A stretch of 64,000 bases of DNA. Source: Desulfovibrio piger (GTDB lineage Bacteria; Desulfobacterota; Desulfovibrionia; Desulfovibrionales; Desulfovibrionaceae). Under the pieces are notes generated by a model. That model made no database searches. It was not told the origin of the DNA and saw only the letters and a list, made by a program, of their open reading frames with translations. Numbering within the stretch: position 1 is the first letter of the stretch; every line of letters starts with the position of its first letter. Made by a program: the position numbers and the translations under genes. The stretch spans positions 451,001-515,000 of the forward strand of contig NZ_OX636706.1 of NCBI RefSeq assembly GCF_951793255.1, written 5' to 3'. Positions 8,177-15,382 of this stretch are shown one piece after another.

Positions 8177-8770
8177 ATGTCCACCATTGGAGAACGTATA
8201 AGACAATTAAGGGGGGAGAAAACTCTTGATGAATTTTCAAAAATCAATGGCATTCACAGAGTTACCCTTTCAAGATTAGAAAAAGGAGAACGAACTCCTG
8301 ATGCCAATTTTCTCCAAATGGTAATACAAAACACCGGTATATGTTCCGAATGGCTCATTATGGGGACAGGGAAGATGTACCCAGAGAGAAAGGTCACCCC
8401 TCTCGTGCAGCCGCATTATGAAGAGGACAAAAAAGCGTCCGACACGTCGGACGCTTTTATCCCCCTAAAACAGAATCAATTAGTTGAAAATATTGATTTT
8501 TATAAAAACAAAACGTCCGACATGTCGGACATTCGAGAGCTTCAGAAGGAAATCCTTGAGGCTTTCCGGGAACAAAACCGCTTGGTTCGGGAAAATGCTG
8601 AATTATGTATCGCTTTAGAACATGCGAAGCTAGAAATTGAGCGTAAGAATTTGCTTATCGACCGCCGCGATCAGCGCATCCGCGAACTCGAAAAGGAAAA
8701 CGCCCAACTCCGGGAGTCCCGAAAGGGGGTTTCCCCTGTATTCCGTGCGGCTACGGGGGAAGCGAATTAA
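8177..8770 (+). CDS. phage repressor, XRE/C1-type HTH
   Basis: 197 aa. Residues 5-60 are an XRE helix-turn-helix (GERIRQLRGEKTLDEFSKI, RVTLSRLEKGERTPD, and the WLIMGTG signature common in phage repressors). A linker with two SD[TM]SD repeats follows, then a C-terminal coiled coil (about 115-185), probably for oligomerisation. There is no LexA-type protease domain, so induction may not go through RecA autocleavage. AT-rich relative to the rest. It diverges from the early operon and is the best candidate for the lysogeny repressor. Confidence 0.85.
   Translation: MSTIGERIRQLRGEKTLDEFSKINGIHRVTLSRLEKGERTPDANFLQMVIQNTGICSEWLIMGTGKMYPERKVTPLVQPHYEEDKKASDTSDAFIPLKQNQLVENIDFYKNKTSDMSDIRELQKEILEAFREQNRLVRENAELCIALEHAKLEIERKNLLIDRRDQRIRELEKENAQLRESRKGVSPVFRAATGEAN
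8431..8530. repeat. two identical 16-bp dyads inside the repressor gene
   Basis: GTCCGACAYGTCGGAC occurs at 8438-8453 and 8515-8530, start to start 77 bp. The first is embedded in a longer perfect inverted repeat with 13-bp arms AAAAGCGTCCGAC/GTCGGACGCTTTT (8431-8458). They encode the SDTSD and SDMSD protein repeats. They may be operators or mRNA hairpins, or a by-product of a duplicated peptide. Confidence 0.7.
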
Positions 8771-8810
8771 CGTCTACGGACCGAATACTCAGTTTAAAAA
8801 GGAGTGAACC

Positions 8811-8849
8811 ATGCGAATTTTGAAAGCAACGCCTGGCCGAGGATACTGA
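8811..8849 (+). CDS. 12-codon leader peptide
   Basis: A 12-codon frame (MRILKATPGRGY) has an excellent ribosome site, AAAGGAGTGAACC, and its stop is one base before the ATG of the 322-aa gene at 8851, which has only a weak GAGGA of its own inside the leader. The layout suggests translational coupling or attenuation of the downstream pair. It could also be the relic of a longer deleted gene. Confidence 0.4.
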   Translation: MRILKATPGRGY

Positions 8850-8850
8850 T

Positions 8851-9819
8851 ATGGAACGAATACTCAATATTGAAGATGAGCCGGCTAAGAAAACTCCGAC
8901 GCAGTCAAAAACCATAAATTACTTTCGCATAGAGTTTAAAGCCCCGACAGGGGCCAATATGGAAGTCTTGCTTGACAAAGCACATGCCGCCCTGCCTGAT
9001 GTCAATGACAGGGTATTTTCATCTGAAGGCCAAGAATTTAAGAGTTGTCATGTGCGGCAAACCAAGAGCGAAGGTCATTATGTCCACGTTACTGCGGTAA
9101 CTCCCGGGGAGCCGTCATCAGCGGTTCCGAATAAAACAAACGTGCGTGAAGTGGATGTGCAGCTCGTGGCTCCCCCGGCTGACGGCAATTATATGGACTC
9201 CGACATGTTCTTCCTTGTTAAGGGCAATCATATGCTCTTTTCATCTTCTGGACTGCCGGTATCGAAAGCGAAGGAGTATATAAAGGCGCTCCTCGAAAAA
9301 ACAGGCAATGCCGATGACGAGATCAAATTCTCTATTCAAAAAATGGCTAATGTTGATAAACTGCGACTTATCCGTCAAGGTGTCAGTGAGATTTCCTTGG
9401 GGTGCAATATTTCCCCGGCAACATTCCAGTATGAGGAAAGAACGACCGTCAGGACTTTTCTGATGGGGCATGTCCTTGACGGATTCCGTGCCTTCTTTGC
9501 AAAAGACCCCCGTTTTCGGGAGATTGCCGAACAGGAAAATGTGACGGCAGAAGTCACTTTTAAATTCAACAGAGCACGGAAAGGCGGGGAAAATGGCAAA
9601 GCGCGAATGCAGACCCTTTCAGAAAAATTGATAGCGGAAGATGATGACGGTTTTAGAATAATAACATATGGTGGGGAAAAGATAAGTCATGAGGAAGTCT
9701 GTATTAAAAAAGCAATAAAATTTAAAAAGTTTGGCAAAAGTGTACAGTATGAAGACGTATGGAATAGCATGAAAGAATATCTTTCCGAACTGCAACGAAC
9801 AGGAGTTTTGGAGCAATGA
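8851..9819 (+). CDS. unrecognised cargo protein, first of a two-gene pair
   Basis: 322 aa, soluble, no signal peptide or membrane segment. After a short acidic, disordered start it reads as alternating strands and helices (NYFRIEFKAPTGANMEVLL; residues about 95-200; then FKKFGKSVQYEDVWNSM near the end). No Walker, nuclease or protease motif is obvious. It lies between the repressor and the late activator, where prophages often carry lysogenic-conversion or defence genes, is AT-rich, and is followed 1 bp later by a membrane protein. Function unknown; a defence or superinfection-exclusion role is only an inference. Confidence 0.6.
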   Translation: MERILNIEDEPAKKTPTQSKTINYFRIEFKAPTGANMEVLLDKAHAALPDVNDRVFSSEGQEFKSCHVRQTKSEGHYVHVTAVTPGEPSSAVPNKTNVREVDVQLVAPPADGNYMDSDMFFLVKGNHMLFSSSGLPVSKAKEYIKALLEKTGNADDEIKFSIQKMANVDKLRLIRQGVSEISLGCNISPATFQYEERTTVRTFLMGHVLDGFRAFFAKDPRFREIAEQENVTAEVTFKFNRARKGGENGKARMQTLSEKLIAEDDDGFRIITYGGEKISHEEVCIKKAIKFKKFGKSVQYEDVWNSMKEYLSELQRTGVLEQ

Positions 9820-9820
9820 G

Positions 9821-10309
9821 ATGAAAATAGATATTTCCCGCTGTCTGTTCTTTGTGTTTGCCGCATCGTTGTCTGTCGCGGCCTTTCTATGGGGGCATCC
9901 CTTCATCCATGATAACAAGGAAGCGGTTACCATCATTGTTACCGTGTTTTCCGTTTTGGCCGGTTTCCTTGTGGGACTCATGGCTCTGACCGCTGATCCT
10001 TCCAAACTGGCCGCCCGGGGAAGCTGGAAATTTCTGGAACTGAACAGGCCTGCCGTCAGGCAACGCCTGACTCGTCAACTCTGGATGTTTGAGCTGTATC
10101 TTGTGACCTTGGCGTTGATATTCTTGTCGACACTCTGCAAGGAGATGGACGAGCTGCTTGTATGGATTGAGCGCACCTATATGGCGTTTACCGTCCTGTC
10201 CTTTCTGCTTTCTTTCCGACTGCCCTGGACGCTTGCCCGTATGCAAATGGACCACTACGATGAGGCTCTTGAACAGCTGCGCAAAGAAGCCGGGCTTCCT
10301 CCGCGGTAG
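9821..10309 (+). CDS. four-helix membrane protein, second of cargo pair
   Basis: 162 aa. Hydrophobic segments lie at about residues 7-25, 36-57, 87-105 and 119-136, separated by a charged cytoplasmic-looking loop (LAARGSWKFLELNRPAVRQRL), and the C-terminus is a soluble helix (DHYDEALEQLRKEAG). It starts 1 bp after the stop of the 322-aa gene, so the two are one transcription and translation unit. No family recognised. A membrane effector or sensor for the soluble partner is a reasonable guess. Confidence 0.6.
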   Translation: MKIDISRCLFFVFAASLSVAAFLWGHPFIHDNKEAVTIIVTVFSVLAGFLVGLMALTADPSKLAARGSWKFLELNRPAVRQRLTRQLWMFELYLVTLALIFLSTLCKEMDELLVWIERTYMAFTVLSFLLSFRLPWTLARMQMDHYDEALEQLRKEAGLPPR

Positions 10310-10475
10310 CAGTTTGTCCGCCATAGCCACCGAACCTTATCCCCTCCCTGTCTTTCCCCTATTTCCCTATTTTCGACGTTTCGGCCTTTAAATTCGTCAA
10401 CGTTATTGCATATACGTCAATTTTTCCCCGGCCGTGTGATTTTTGTGTATCCTTTCCGCAAAGGAGGATGCGCAC

Positions 10476-10832
10476 ATGGCGGAACGATATGCGGAACTGC
10501 TGGACGATGTGGCCGCGAAGGTGGCGCGCATGGCCCGCTGCGGGCTTCCCCCTATGGATGAAGCGCAGGCCAGGGACTTCGGGCGGCGTGTGGCGGACAT
10601 GCTGGCCGAAGACTGGGGCGGTTCCAGTGTGTATATCCCGAAGAACCTCGCGTCCCGTTTCCGCCGGCGGGACGCGCTTCTGTACCGGGAGTTCACCGGG
10701 CAGAACGTGCAGGAGCTTGCGCAAAAGTACGGCCTGACGCAGCAGCGGGTCTATGCCATCATCAAGGCGGAACGCACCCGGCGGGCGCATGCGCAGCTTT
10801 CCCTTCCCGGCCTTTCCGGCCTGTTCTCCTGA
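10476..10832 (+). CDS. Mor/C-family late transcription activator
   Basis: 118 aa from the ATG at 10476, behind AAGGAGGATGCGCAC. Mor/C family features: an N-terminal dimerisation helix region, GGSSVYIPKNLASRFRRRDA (about 44-63), then the HTH VQELAQKYGLTQQRVYAII (about 78-96) and a basic stretch. In Mu, Mor turns on the middle and C the late operons; only one such gene is visible here. It directly precedes the first late promoter, whose motif recurs at two other late operons, and is the obvious candidate to bind it. Confidence 0.85.
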   Translation: MAERYAELLDDVAAKVARMARCGLPPMDEAQARDFGRRVADMLAEDWGGSSVYIPKNLASRFRRRDALLYREFTGQNVQELAQKYGLTQQRVYAIIKAERTRRAHAQLSLPGLSGLFS

Positions 10833-10846
10833 TCCCGTCCGGGGCA

Positions 10847-10920
10847 TTTCCTAAAGCCCTTTCAAAGACGCCTCCGTTTGGCCGTTGTATCGTGACGGCA
10901 AATCAAACGGAGGTGTTTTC
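10847..10920 (+). promoter_or_regulatory. late promoter 1 (lysis operon) with embedded hairpin
   Basis: Activator-site candidate 10847-10871 (core CTAAAGCCCTTTCAAAGAC), shared with two other late promoters. The -10 candidate TATCGT (10888-10893) begins 41 bp after the motif start. An inverted repeat CCTCCGTTTG (10871-10880) / CAAACGGAGG (10904-10913), with an inner GCCGT/ACGGC stem, puts the -10 box in the loop and the holin ribosome site GGAGG in the 3' arm. A transcript starting near 10900 lacks the 5' arm, so its ribosome site is free; read-through RNA would fold. Confidence 0.7.
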
Positions 10921-11277
10921 ATGCTGAACAAACTGTTTTCCGCCCGCTGGTGGTTCCTGTACCTGGGGGTCGCCGCCCTGTGCCTTGTGACCGGGCTGGC
11001 TGTCTTTTCTCCCCAGCAGCTCCCTGTCGTGCTGTACAAGGCGGCGCTGGTGCTGCTTGCCGCGCTGCTGGGCAATGTGGTCAGCGTGGCCTTTTGCCCG
11101 TATGCCCGCCTGACCAGCTACCTTGTGGACGACTGGCGCAAGGATCCCGACGCGGACGGCGGTTCCGACGTGGACTATCCGATCGTGGAGGGCTATGCGG
11201 GCGTGTTCGCCGCGGCGCTGGTGTACCGGGCTGTCGTTGTGGGGGCGGTGACGCTGGCCTTTTGTCTGGGGCTGTAG
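10921..11277 (+). CDS. putative holin
   Basis: 118 aa, first gene of the lysis operon, with GGAGG 7 bp before the ATG. Three hydrophobic segments: about 11-28 (WWFLYLGVAALCLVTGLA), 34-58 and 92-117 (AGVFAAALVYRAVVVGAV). Small multi-helix proteins immediately before the endolysin act as holins that open the inner membrane at the time of lysis. The call rests on topology and position. The earlier in-frame start at 10885 lies in the promoter loop and has no ribosome site. Confidence 0.7.
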   Translation: MLNKLFSARWWFLYLGVAALCLVTGLAVFSPQQLPVVLYKAALVLLAALLGNVVSVAFCPYARLTSYLVDDWRKDPDADGGSDVDYPIVEGYAGVFAAALVYRAVVVGAVTLAFCLGL

Positions 11278-11279
11278 CC

Positions 11280-11957
11280 ATGCGCGGCACTCTGAGGGGA
11301 TGGCTCGAGACCCTGAACGCGATCGGGGCGATCATACTGGTGGTTGTGCTGGTAGGCCTCCTGTCCCTTGTTGATATGGGCCTGGCCGCCGGAAGCACCC
11401 ATGCCGCGGAAATCACGATCCCTCGTGCGGCGCTCCAGTACCGCAACCAGCTTGTCCGCGAGGCCCGCGCCGTGTGGGGCCTGGATGCCCCGGTGGCCGT
11501 GTTCGCGGCGCAGATCCACACGGAAAGCTGGTGGCGCAACGACACGGTTTCCCACGTGGGGGCTCAGGGACTGGCGCAGTTCATGCCGGCGACGGCCAAA
11601 TGGCTGCCCACGGTCGCCCCGGAAACGGGCAGACCCGCGCCGTTCAATCCGGCATGGAGCCTGCGTGCCTGCGTCACCTATGATCGCTGGCTCTGGGAGC
11701 GTGTGCCCGGACATGACGACCGCGAGCGCATGGCCTTTACCCTGTCCGCCTACAACGGCGGTTTGGGCTGGGTGGGCCGTGACCGCAAAAAGGCCCGTGG
11801 CCTGGGGCTGGATGACCGCGTCTGGTTCGGTGCCGTGGAGAACGTGAACGCCGGACGCGGCAAAGCCGCCTTCCGTGAAAACCGCAACTACCCCAGGCTG
11901 ATCCTGAACGAACGCCAGTACGCGTATATCAAGGCAGGCTGGGGGCCGGGAGTCTAG
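11280..11957 (+). CDS. endolysin, SLT-type lytic transglycosylase
   Basis: 225 aa from the ATG at 11280. Residues 11-38 are a hydrophobic anchor or signal-arrest-release segment (IGAIILVVVLVGLLSLVDM). The SLT fold follows: catalytic E82 in AAQIHTESWWR, then GAQGLAQFMPATAKW and, further on, SAYNGGLGWVGRD. It would cleave peptidoglycan glycan strands with anhydro-sugar formation. The gene lies 2 bp after the holin and before the spanins, completing a Gram-negative lysis cassette. Confidence 0.9.
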   Translation: MRGTLRGWLETLNAIGAIILVVVLVGLLSLVDMGLAAGSTHAAEITIPRAALQYRNQLVREARAVWGLDAPVAVFAAQIHTESWWRNDTVSHVGAQGLAQFMPATAKWLPTVAPETGRPAPFNPAWSLRACVTYDRWLWERVPGHDDRERMAFTLSAYNGGLGWVGRDRKKARGLGLDDRVWFGAVENVNAGRGKAAFRENRNYPRLILNERQYAYIKAGWGPGV

Positions 11958-11960
11958 CAC

Positions 11961-12587
11961 ATGTGGCGCATCCTTTCCCTGTTGCCCGACAGCCTGACGG
12001 AATGGGTGGCGCTGGCCCTTGTGGCGGGCATGGCCTTTCTTGCCGGGTACGGACGCGGCGCCGACGATGCACGGCAGGAATGCGAGGCGCGGATCGCCGT
12101 CATGGAAAAGGATCGCGCCCGACAGGAACAGGCCCGGGCCGAGGCTATGGCCGCCGCCGAAAAGAGCGCCCGTGAGCGCCTGGCGGCGGCCATAGCCAGA
12201 GGTGACCGTCTGGCCCTGGAAGTGGCCCAAAAAACGAAAGAGCTGGACGCGGAACGTGCGTCCGTAAACAGGAGGCTTGCCCATGTTGCCGAAACCGCCC
12301 GTCGTGATTGTGCTGGCCTTACTGCTGACTGGGTGCGGCTCTACAACCAGGCCCTCGGCCTTGCCGGAACCGGTACCGGTCGTGGCGCCGAAAGCGGACG
12401 CACCGGTACCGGCAACGCTGCTGATGCTTCCGGCGCCGCCGGAGCCGCTGGCACCGGGATACGGCCGGACGCATTAGCCACGCCGGAAGACGTGCTGGCT
12501 CACGTTCGGGACTATGGCCAGTATTGCCGGAAGCTGGAGGCGGGCTACCGGGCGCTGGCCGACTATGCGGAGAACGCCCATGACTGA
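11961..12587 (+). CDS. inner-membrane spanin (Rz-like)
   Basis: 208 aa: an N-terminal membrane anchor (about 14-30, EWVALALVAGMAFLAGYGRG), then a long Ala/Arg/Glu coiled coil (about 33-105) and a periplasmic tail with a Gly/Thr-rich linker. This is the usual i-spanin arrangement, and a lipoprotein frame nested inside it (12283-12477) supports the call. Spanins join inner and outer membranes in the last step of lysis. It overlaps the next gene in ATGACTGA. Confidence 0.8.
   Translation: MWRILSLLPDSLTEWVALALVAGMAFLAGYGRGADDARQECEARIAVMEKDRARQEQARAEAMAAAEKSARERLAAAIARGDRLALEVAQKTKELDAERASVNRRLAHVAETARRDCAGLTADWVRLYNQALGLAGTGTGRGAESGRTGTGNAADASGAAGAAGTGIRPDALATPEDVLAHVRDYGQYCRKLEAGYRALADYAENAHD
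12283..12477 (+). CDS. outer-membrane spanin lipoprotein (Rz1-like), nested
   Basis: 64 aa in the +1 frame wholly inside the Rz-like gene. ATG at 12283 with AGGAGG 7 bp upstream. It has a signal peptide, MLPKPPVVIVLALLLTGCG, with lipobox LLTG-C, then a short proline-rich mature part (PEPVPVVAPK, PAPPEPLAPG). Size, lipobox, Pro content and nesting are diagnostic of o-spanins. Confidence 0.85.
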   Translation: MLPKPPVVIVLALLLTGCGSTTRPSALPEPVPVVAPKADAPVPATLLMLPAPPEPLAPGYGRTH

Positions 12588-12936
12588 CTTTTTGACCGTG
12601 CTTGACCGCTGGTGGCCTGTGCTGGGCGTGATCGCCACTCTCTTCTACGGCTGGGGCATCTACCATCTGTCCCGCCGTTTCGTCACCAAGGAAGAATACG
12701 AGGCCGTACGCACGGAACAGGAAAACATGTCCGGGCGGCTGGAATCGCTGGAGCGTCGCATGGAAACCGTACCGGACAGCGAGACCATGCACAGGATCGC
12801 GCTCTCGCTCGCCGAGGTGCGCGGCGACATGAAGGCCGTGCGCAACCGCATGGACGGCATGGATACGTCCATCGGCGGCATCAAGGAACAAATCAACATG
12901 CTTGTCCAGCACCATCTGGATCAGGAGAGAAGATGA
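12580..12936 (+). CDS. DUF2730-type phage membrane protein
   Basis: 118 aa from the ATG at 12580 (MTDFLTVLDRWWPVLG), overlapping the end of the spanin gene. One transmembrane helix (about residues 11-27) is followed by RFVTKEEYEAV and a coiled coil to the end. The same arrangement is found at the Mu gp25 position between lysis and terminase genes (DUF2730). Role unknown. The next gene starts inside its stop region. Confidence 0.7.
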   Translation: MTDFLTVLDRWWPVLGVIATLFYGWGIYHLSRRFVTKEEYEAVRTEQENMSGRLESLERRMETVPDSETMHRIALSLAEVRGDMKAVRNRMDGMDTSIGGIKEQINMLVQHHLDQERR

Positions 12937-13232
12937 GGACATTTGCCGAATTGCAGGCGGAGAATCGCCGTTGCGCGTTTTTGCGTTTTCTTGCCGAAGA
13001 CCCTGATTATGCCATGAATACCAGCCTGCTGCAGAGCGCCCTTGAAGCCGTGGGGCATGGCGTTTCCCGTGATTGCGTGGATGCCGACGCCGCCTGGCTT
13101 GAGGACGCCGGGCTGGTCGAATGCGAAGCTTTGTCCGGTATCCTCGTCGTCAAGATCACCCGGCGCGGTCTTGACGTGGCCTGTGGCCGCGCTGTGGTTC
13201 CCGGCGTGAAGCGTCCAGGCCCGAGGCTGTGA
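12933..13232 (+). CDS. winged-helix-like phage protein, Mu gp26 position
   Basis: 99 aa, ATG in a 4-bp overlap with the previous stop. All-helical with a C-terminal wing: LRFLAEDPDYAMNTSLLQSAL, then VSRDCVDADAAWLEDAGLVE and LVVKITRRGLDVACGR. This reads like an ArsR/MarR-type small DNA-binding fold and occupies the Mu gp26 position before the small terminase. I infer a DNA-packaging or regulatory role; it is not demonstrated by motif. Confidence 0.65.
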   Translation: MRTFAELQAENRRCAFLRFLAEDPDYAMNTSLLQSALEAVGHGVSRDCVDADAAWLEDAGLVECEALSGILVVKITRRGLDVACGRAVVPGVKRPGPRL

Positions 13233-13233
13233 T

Positions 13234-13788
13234 ATGGGGCGCAAATCCACACTGCGCCGCCTGCCGCCGGAGATTCGGGCGGAGATCAACCGCATCCTCT
13301 CCGAAGGCCGCCTGACGCTGGACGAGCTTCTGGAACATTTGCGGAGCATCGGCGTTGAAGGGGTATCCCGTTCGGCGCTGGGCAGGCAGAAGCAGAAGAT
13401 CGACAAGATAGCCGCCAAACTGCGCCAAAGCCGGGAAATGACGGAAGCCCTCGTGCGCGAGATAGGCCCGGCGGTGGAAGAAGGCCAGCAGGGCCGCCTG
13501 CTGGTGGAGGTCCTGCGCCGCCTTGTCTTCGATCACCTGGAAAAACGCCTGACCTCCGAAGATGAGGAATCACAGGATATAGACAACCAGGGCTTTTTCT
13601 TTTTGGCCAAGGCCATCAAGGAGATGTCCCAGGCCAACAGGCTTGACCAGGATTTTGAAGCCAAGGTGCGCGAGCGGGTCCAAAAGGAAACCATCAAGGC
13701 CGTGGAAACTTCCGCGCGCGAAGCCGGGCTTTCGGCCGAGACTGTGGAAGCCATCAAGAGCCGTATCCTTGGGGTGAAAGATGCCTAA
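13234..13788 (+). CDS. small terminase subunit (Mu gp27 type, DUF3486)
   Basis: 184 aa starting 1 bp after the previous stop. MGRKSTLRRLPPEIRAEINRIL and the HTH GRLTLDELLEHLRSIGVEGVSRSALGR are the hallmark of the DUF3486 family (Mu gp27). The rest is helical and probably oligomerises. It recognises the phage end during headful packaging into flanking DNA. It overlaps the large terminase start by 8 bp. Confidence 0.88.
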   Translation: MGRKSTLRRLPPEIRAEINRILSEGRLTLDELLEHLRSIGVEGVSRSALGRQKQKIDKIAAKLRQSREMTEALVREIGPAVEEGQQGRLLVEVLRRLVFDHLEKRLTSEDEESQDIDNQGFFFLAKAIKEMSQANRLDQDFEAKVRERVQKETIKAVETSAREAGLSAETVEAIKSRILGVKDA

Positions 13789-15382
13789 AGCGCCCGTGAC
13801 CGTCAAAGAATGGGAACGCCACCGGGAAAGATCCCGGCAAACCATGCCGGAAGAGCTGCGGGGTCGTGAGTTGCCGGACGTGCTGCTTGCCTACCAGCAG
13901 CGGGCGGTTTCCGTCATCATGGGCGAGCCGGTGACGGTCATCGAGAAAAGCCGGCGCATCGGCCTGACCTGGGCCATTGCGGCCGCGTCCGTGCTGGTAT
14001 CGGCATCGGCGCGCTCCGCCGGAGGCATGGATACCCTGTATCTGGGCTATTCGCTGGATATGGCGCGGGAGTTCATCGACACGGCGGCCATGTGGGCAAA
14101 GTCCTTTGCGCCGGCGGCGTGCGAGGTGGAGGAATGCCTGTTCAAGGATACGAAGCCGGACGGATCGTCCGACGACATCCTGGCCTACCGGATAGTCTTC
14201 GCTTCCGGTTATGAGATCATGGCCCTGACTTCCCGGCCGCGTTCCCTTCGCGGCCGCCAGGGCATGGTCATCCTGGACGAGGCGGCCTTCCACGACAACC
14301 TGAACGAGGTCATGAAGGCGGCCCTTGCTTTGCTCATGTGGGGCGGCAAGGTGGTTGTCGTATCCACGCATGACGGAGATACCAACCCCTTCAATCTGCT
14401 GTGTGAGGAAGTGCGCAAGGGCAACAAGCCCTATAGCCTTATCAAGATTACGTTCGACAACGCCCTGAAGGACGGGCTGTACCGCCGTATCTGCCTGACG
14501 CAAGGCAAGACGTGGAGCCCGGAGGCGGAAGCCGCCTGGCGCGAGGACATCATCGCCTTTTACGGGGAAGACGCGGACGAGGAACTCTTTGTCATCCCCC
14601 GGCACGGTTCCGGGGCGTATATCCCAGCGGCGTTGCTGGAGCGTGCGCAGCGGGCGGAAACTCCGGTTCTGCGTTTTGAAAGGCCGGACGCCTGGGCGGA
14701 ACTGGCGGATTATCTTCAGGAAGCCGAGGCCCGCGACTGGTGCGAGGCGGAAGTGCTGCCCTTGCTTGCTGGCATTGCGCCGGAGTTCGACACCTACGCC
14801 GGGGAAGACTTCGCGCGCAAGGGCGACCTGACTTCCCTGTGGATAGCCCAGCGCCGGCAGGACATGGGCTTTGCCTGCGTGCTGCTTCTGGAACTGCGCA
14901 ACGTGCCGTATGAGATCCAGCGCCTGGTGGTGTTCTATGTGTTGTCCCGCCTGCCGCGTTTGCGGGGCGGGATATTCGACGCCACGGGCAACGGCGGCTA
15001 CCTGGCGGAAGCCGCGGCAAAGCATTTCCGGGGCGTACGGGCGCAAATGCTGAACCCGGCCTTTTACGCGGAAGTGACGCCCAAGTTCAAGGCCGCGTTC
15101 GAGCGGGACGAGATTTCCATGCCCCGGGACGTGGACGTGTACAACGACCACCGGGCCGTGCGTCTGGTAAAGGGCGTCCCGCAGATCGAGCGGGAGGAAC
15201 AGCGCGCGGGCAAGGGGGAAGACAGCAAGGGCCGGAAGAAGCGCCGGCACGGCGACTCCGCCATTGCGCATCTTTTGTGTTACGCGGCCTCTGTTTCCGA
15301 CAACGCGCCGCCCGTGCCCAGCGTCCGGTCTGGCGGGGTACGGCGTTCGGCGTCACTTCTAAGCGGGTATGGAAATGTCTGA
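13781..15382 (+). CDS. large terminase subunit (Mu gp28 type)
   Basis: 533 aa. The ATPase half has the Walker A variant VIEKSRRIGLTWA (53-65) and Walker B GMVILDEAAF (161-170), with a coupling THDG motif (near residue 197). The nuclease half has acidic clusters in EFDTYAGEDFARKGDL and IFDATGNGGYLAEAA. It powers DNA translocation and makes the packaging cuts. It overlaps the portal gene by 14 bp. Confidence 0.93.
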   Translation: MPKAPVTVKEWERHRERSRQTMPEELRGRELPDVLLAYQQRAVSVIMGEPVTVIEKSRRIGLTWAIAAASVLVSASARSAGGMDTLYLGYSLDMAREFIDTAAMWAKSFAPAACEVEECLFKDTKPDGSSDDILAYRIVFASGYEIMALTSRPRSLRGRQGMVILDEAAFHDNLNEVMKAALALLMWGGKVVVVSTHDGDTNPFNLLCEEVRKGNKPYSLIKITFDNALKDGLYRRICLTQGKTWSPEAEAAWREDIIAFYGEDADEELFVIPRHGSGAYIPAALLERAQRAETPVLRFERPDAWAELADYLQEAEARDWCEAEVLPLLAGIAPEFDTYAGEDFARKGDLTSLWIAQRRQDMGFACVLLLELRNVPYEIQRLVVFYVLSRLPRLRGGIFDATGNGGYLAEAAAKHFRGVRAQMLNPAFYAEVTPKFKAAFERDEISMPRDVDVYNDHRAVRLVKGVPQIEREEQRAGKGEDSKGRKKRRHGDSAIAHLLCYAASVSDNAPPVPSVRSGGVRRSASLLSGYGNV

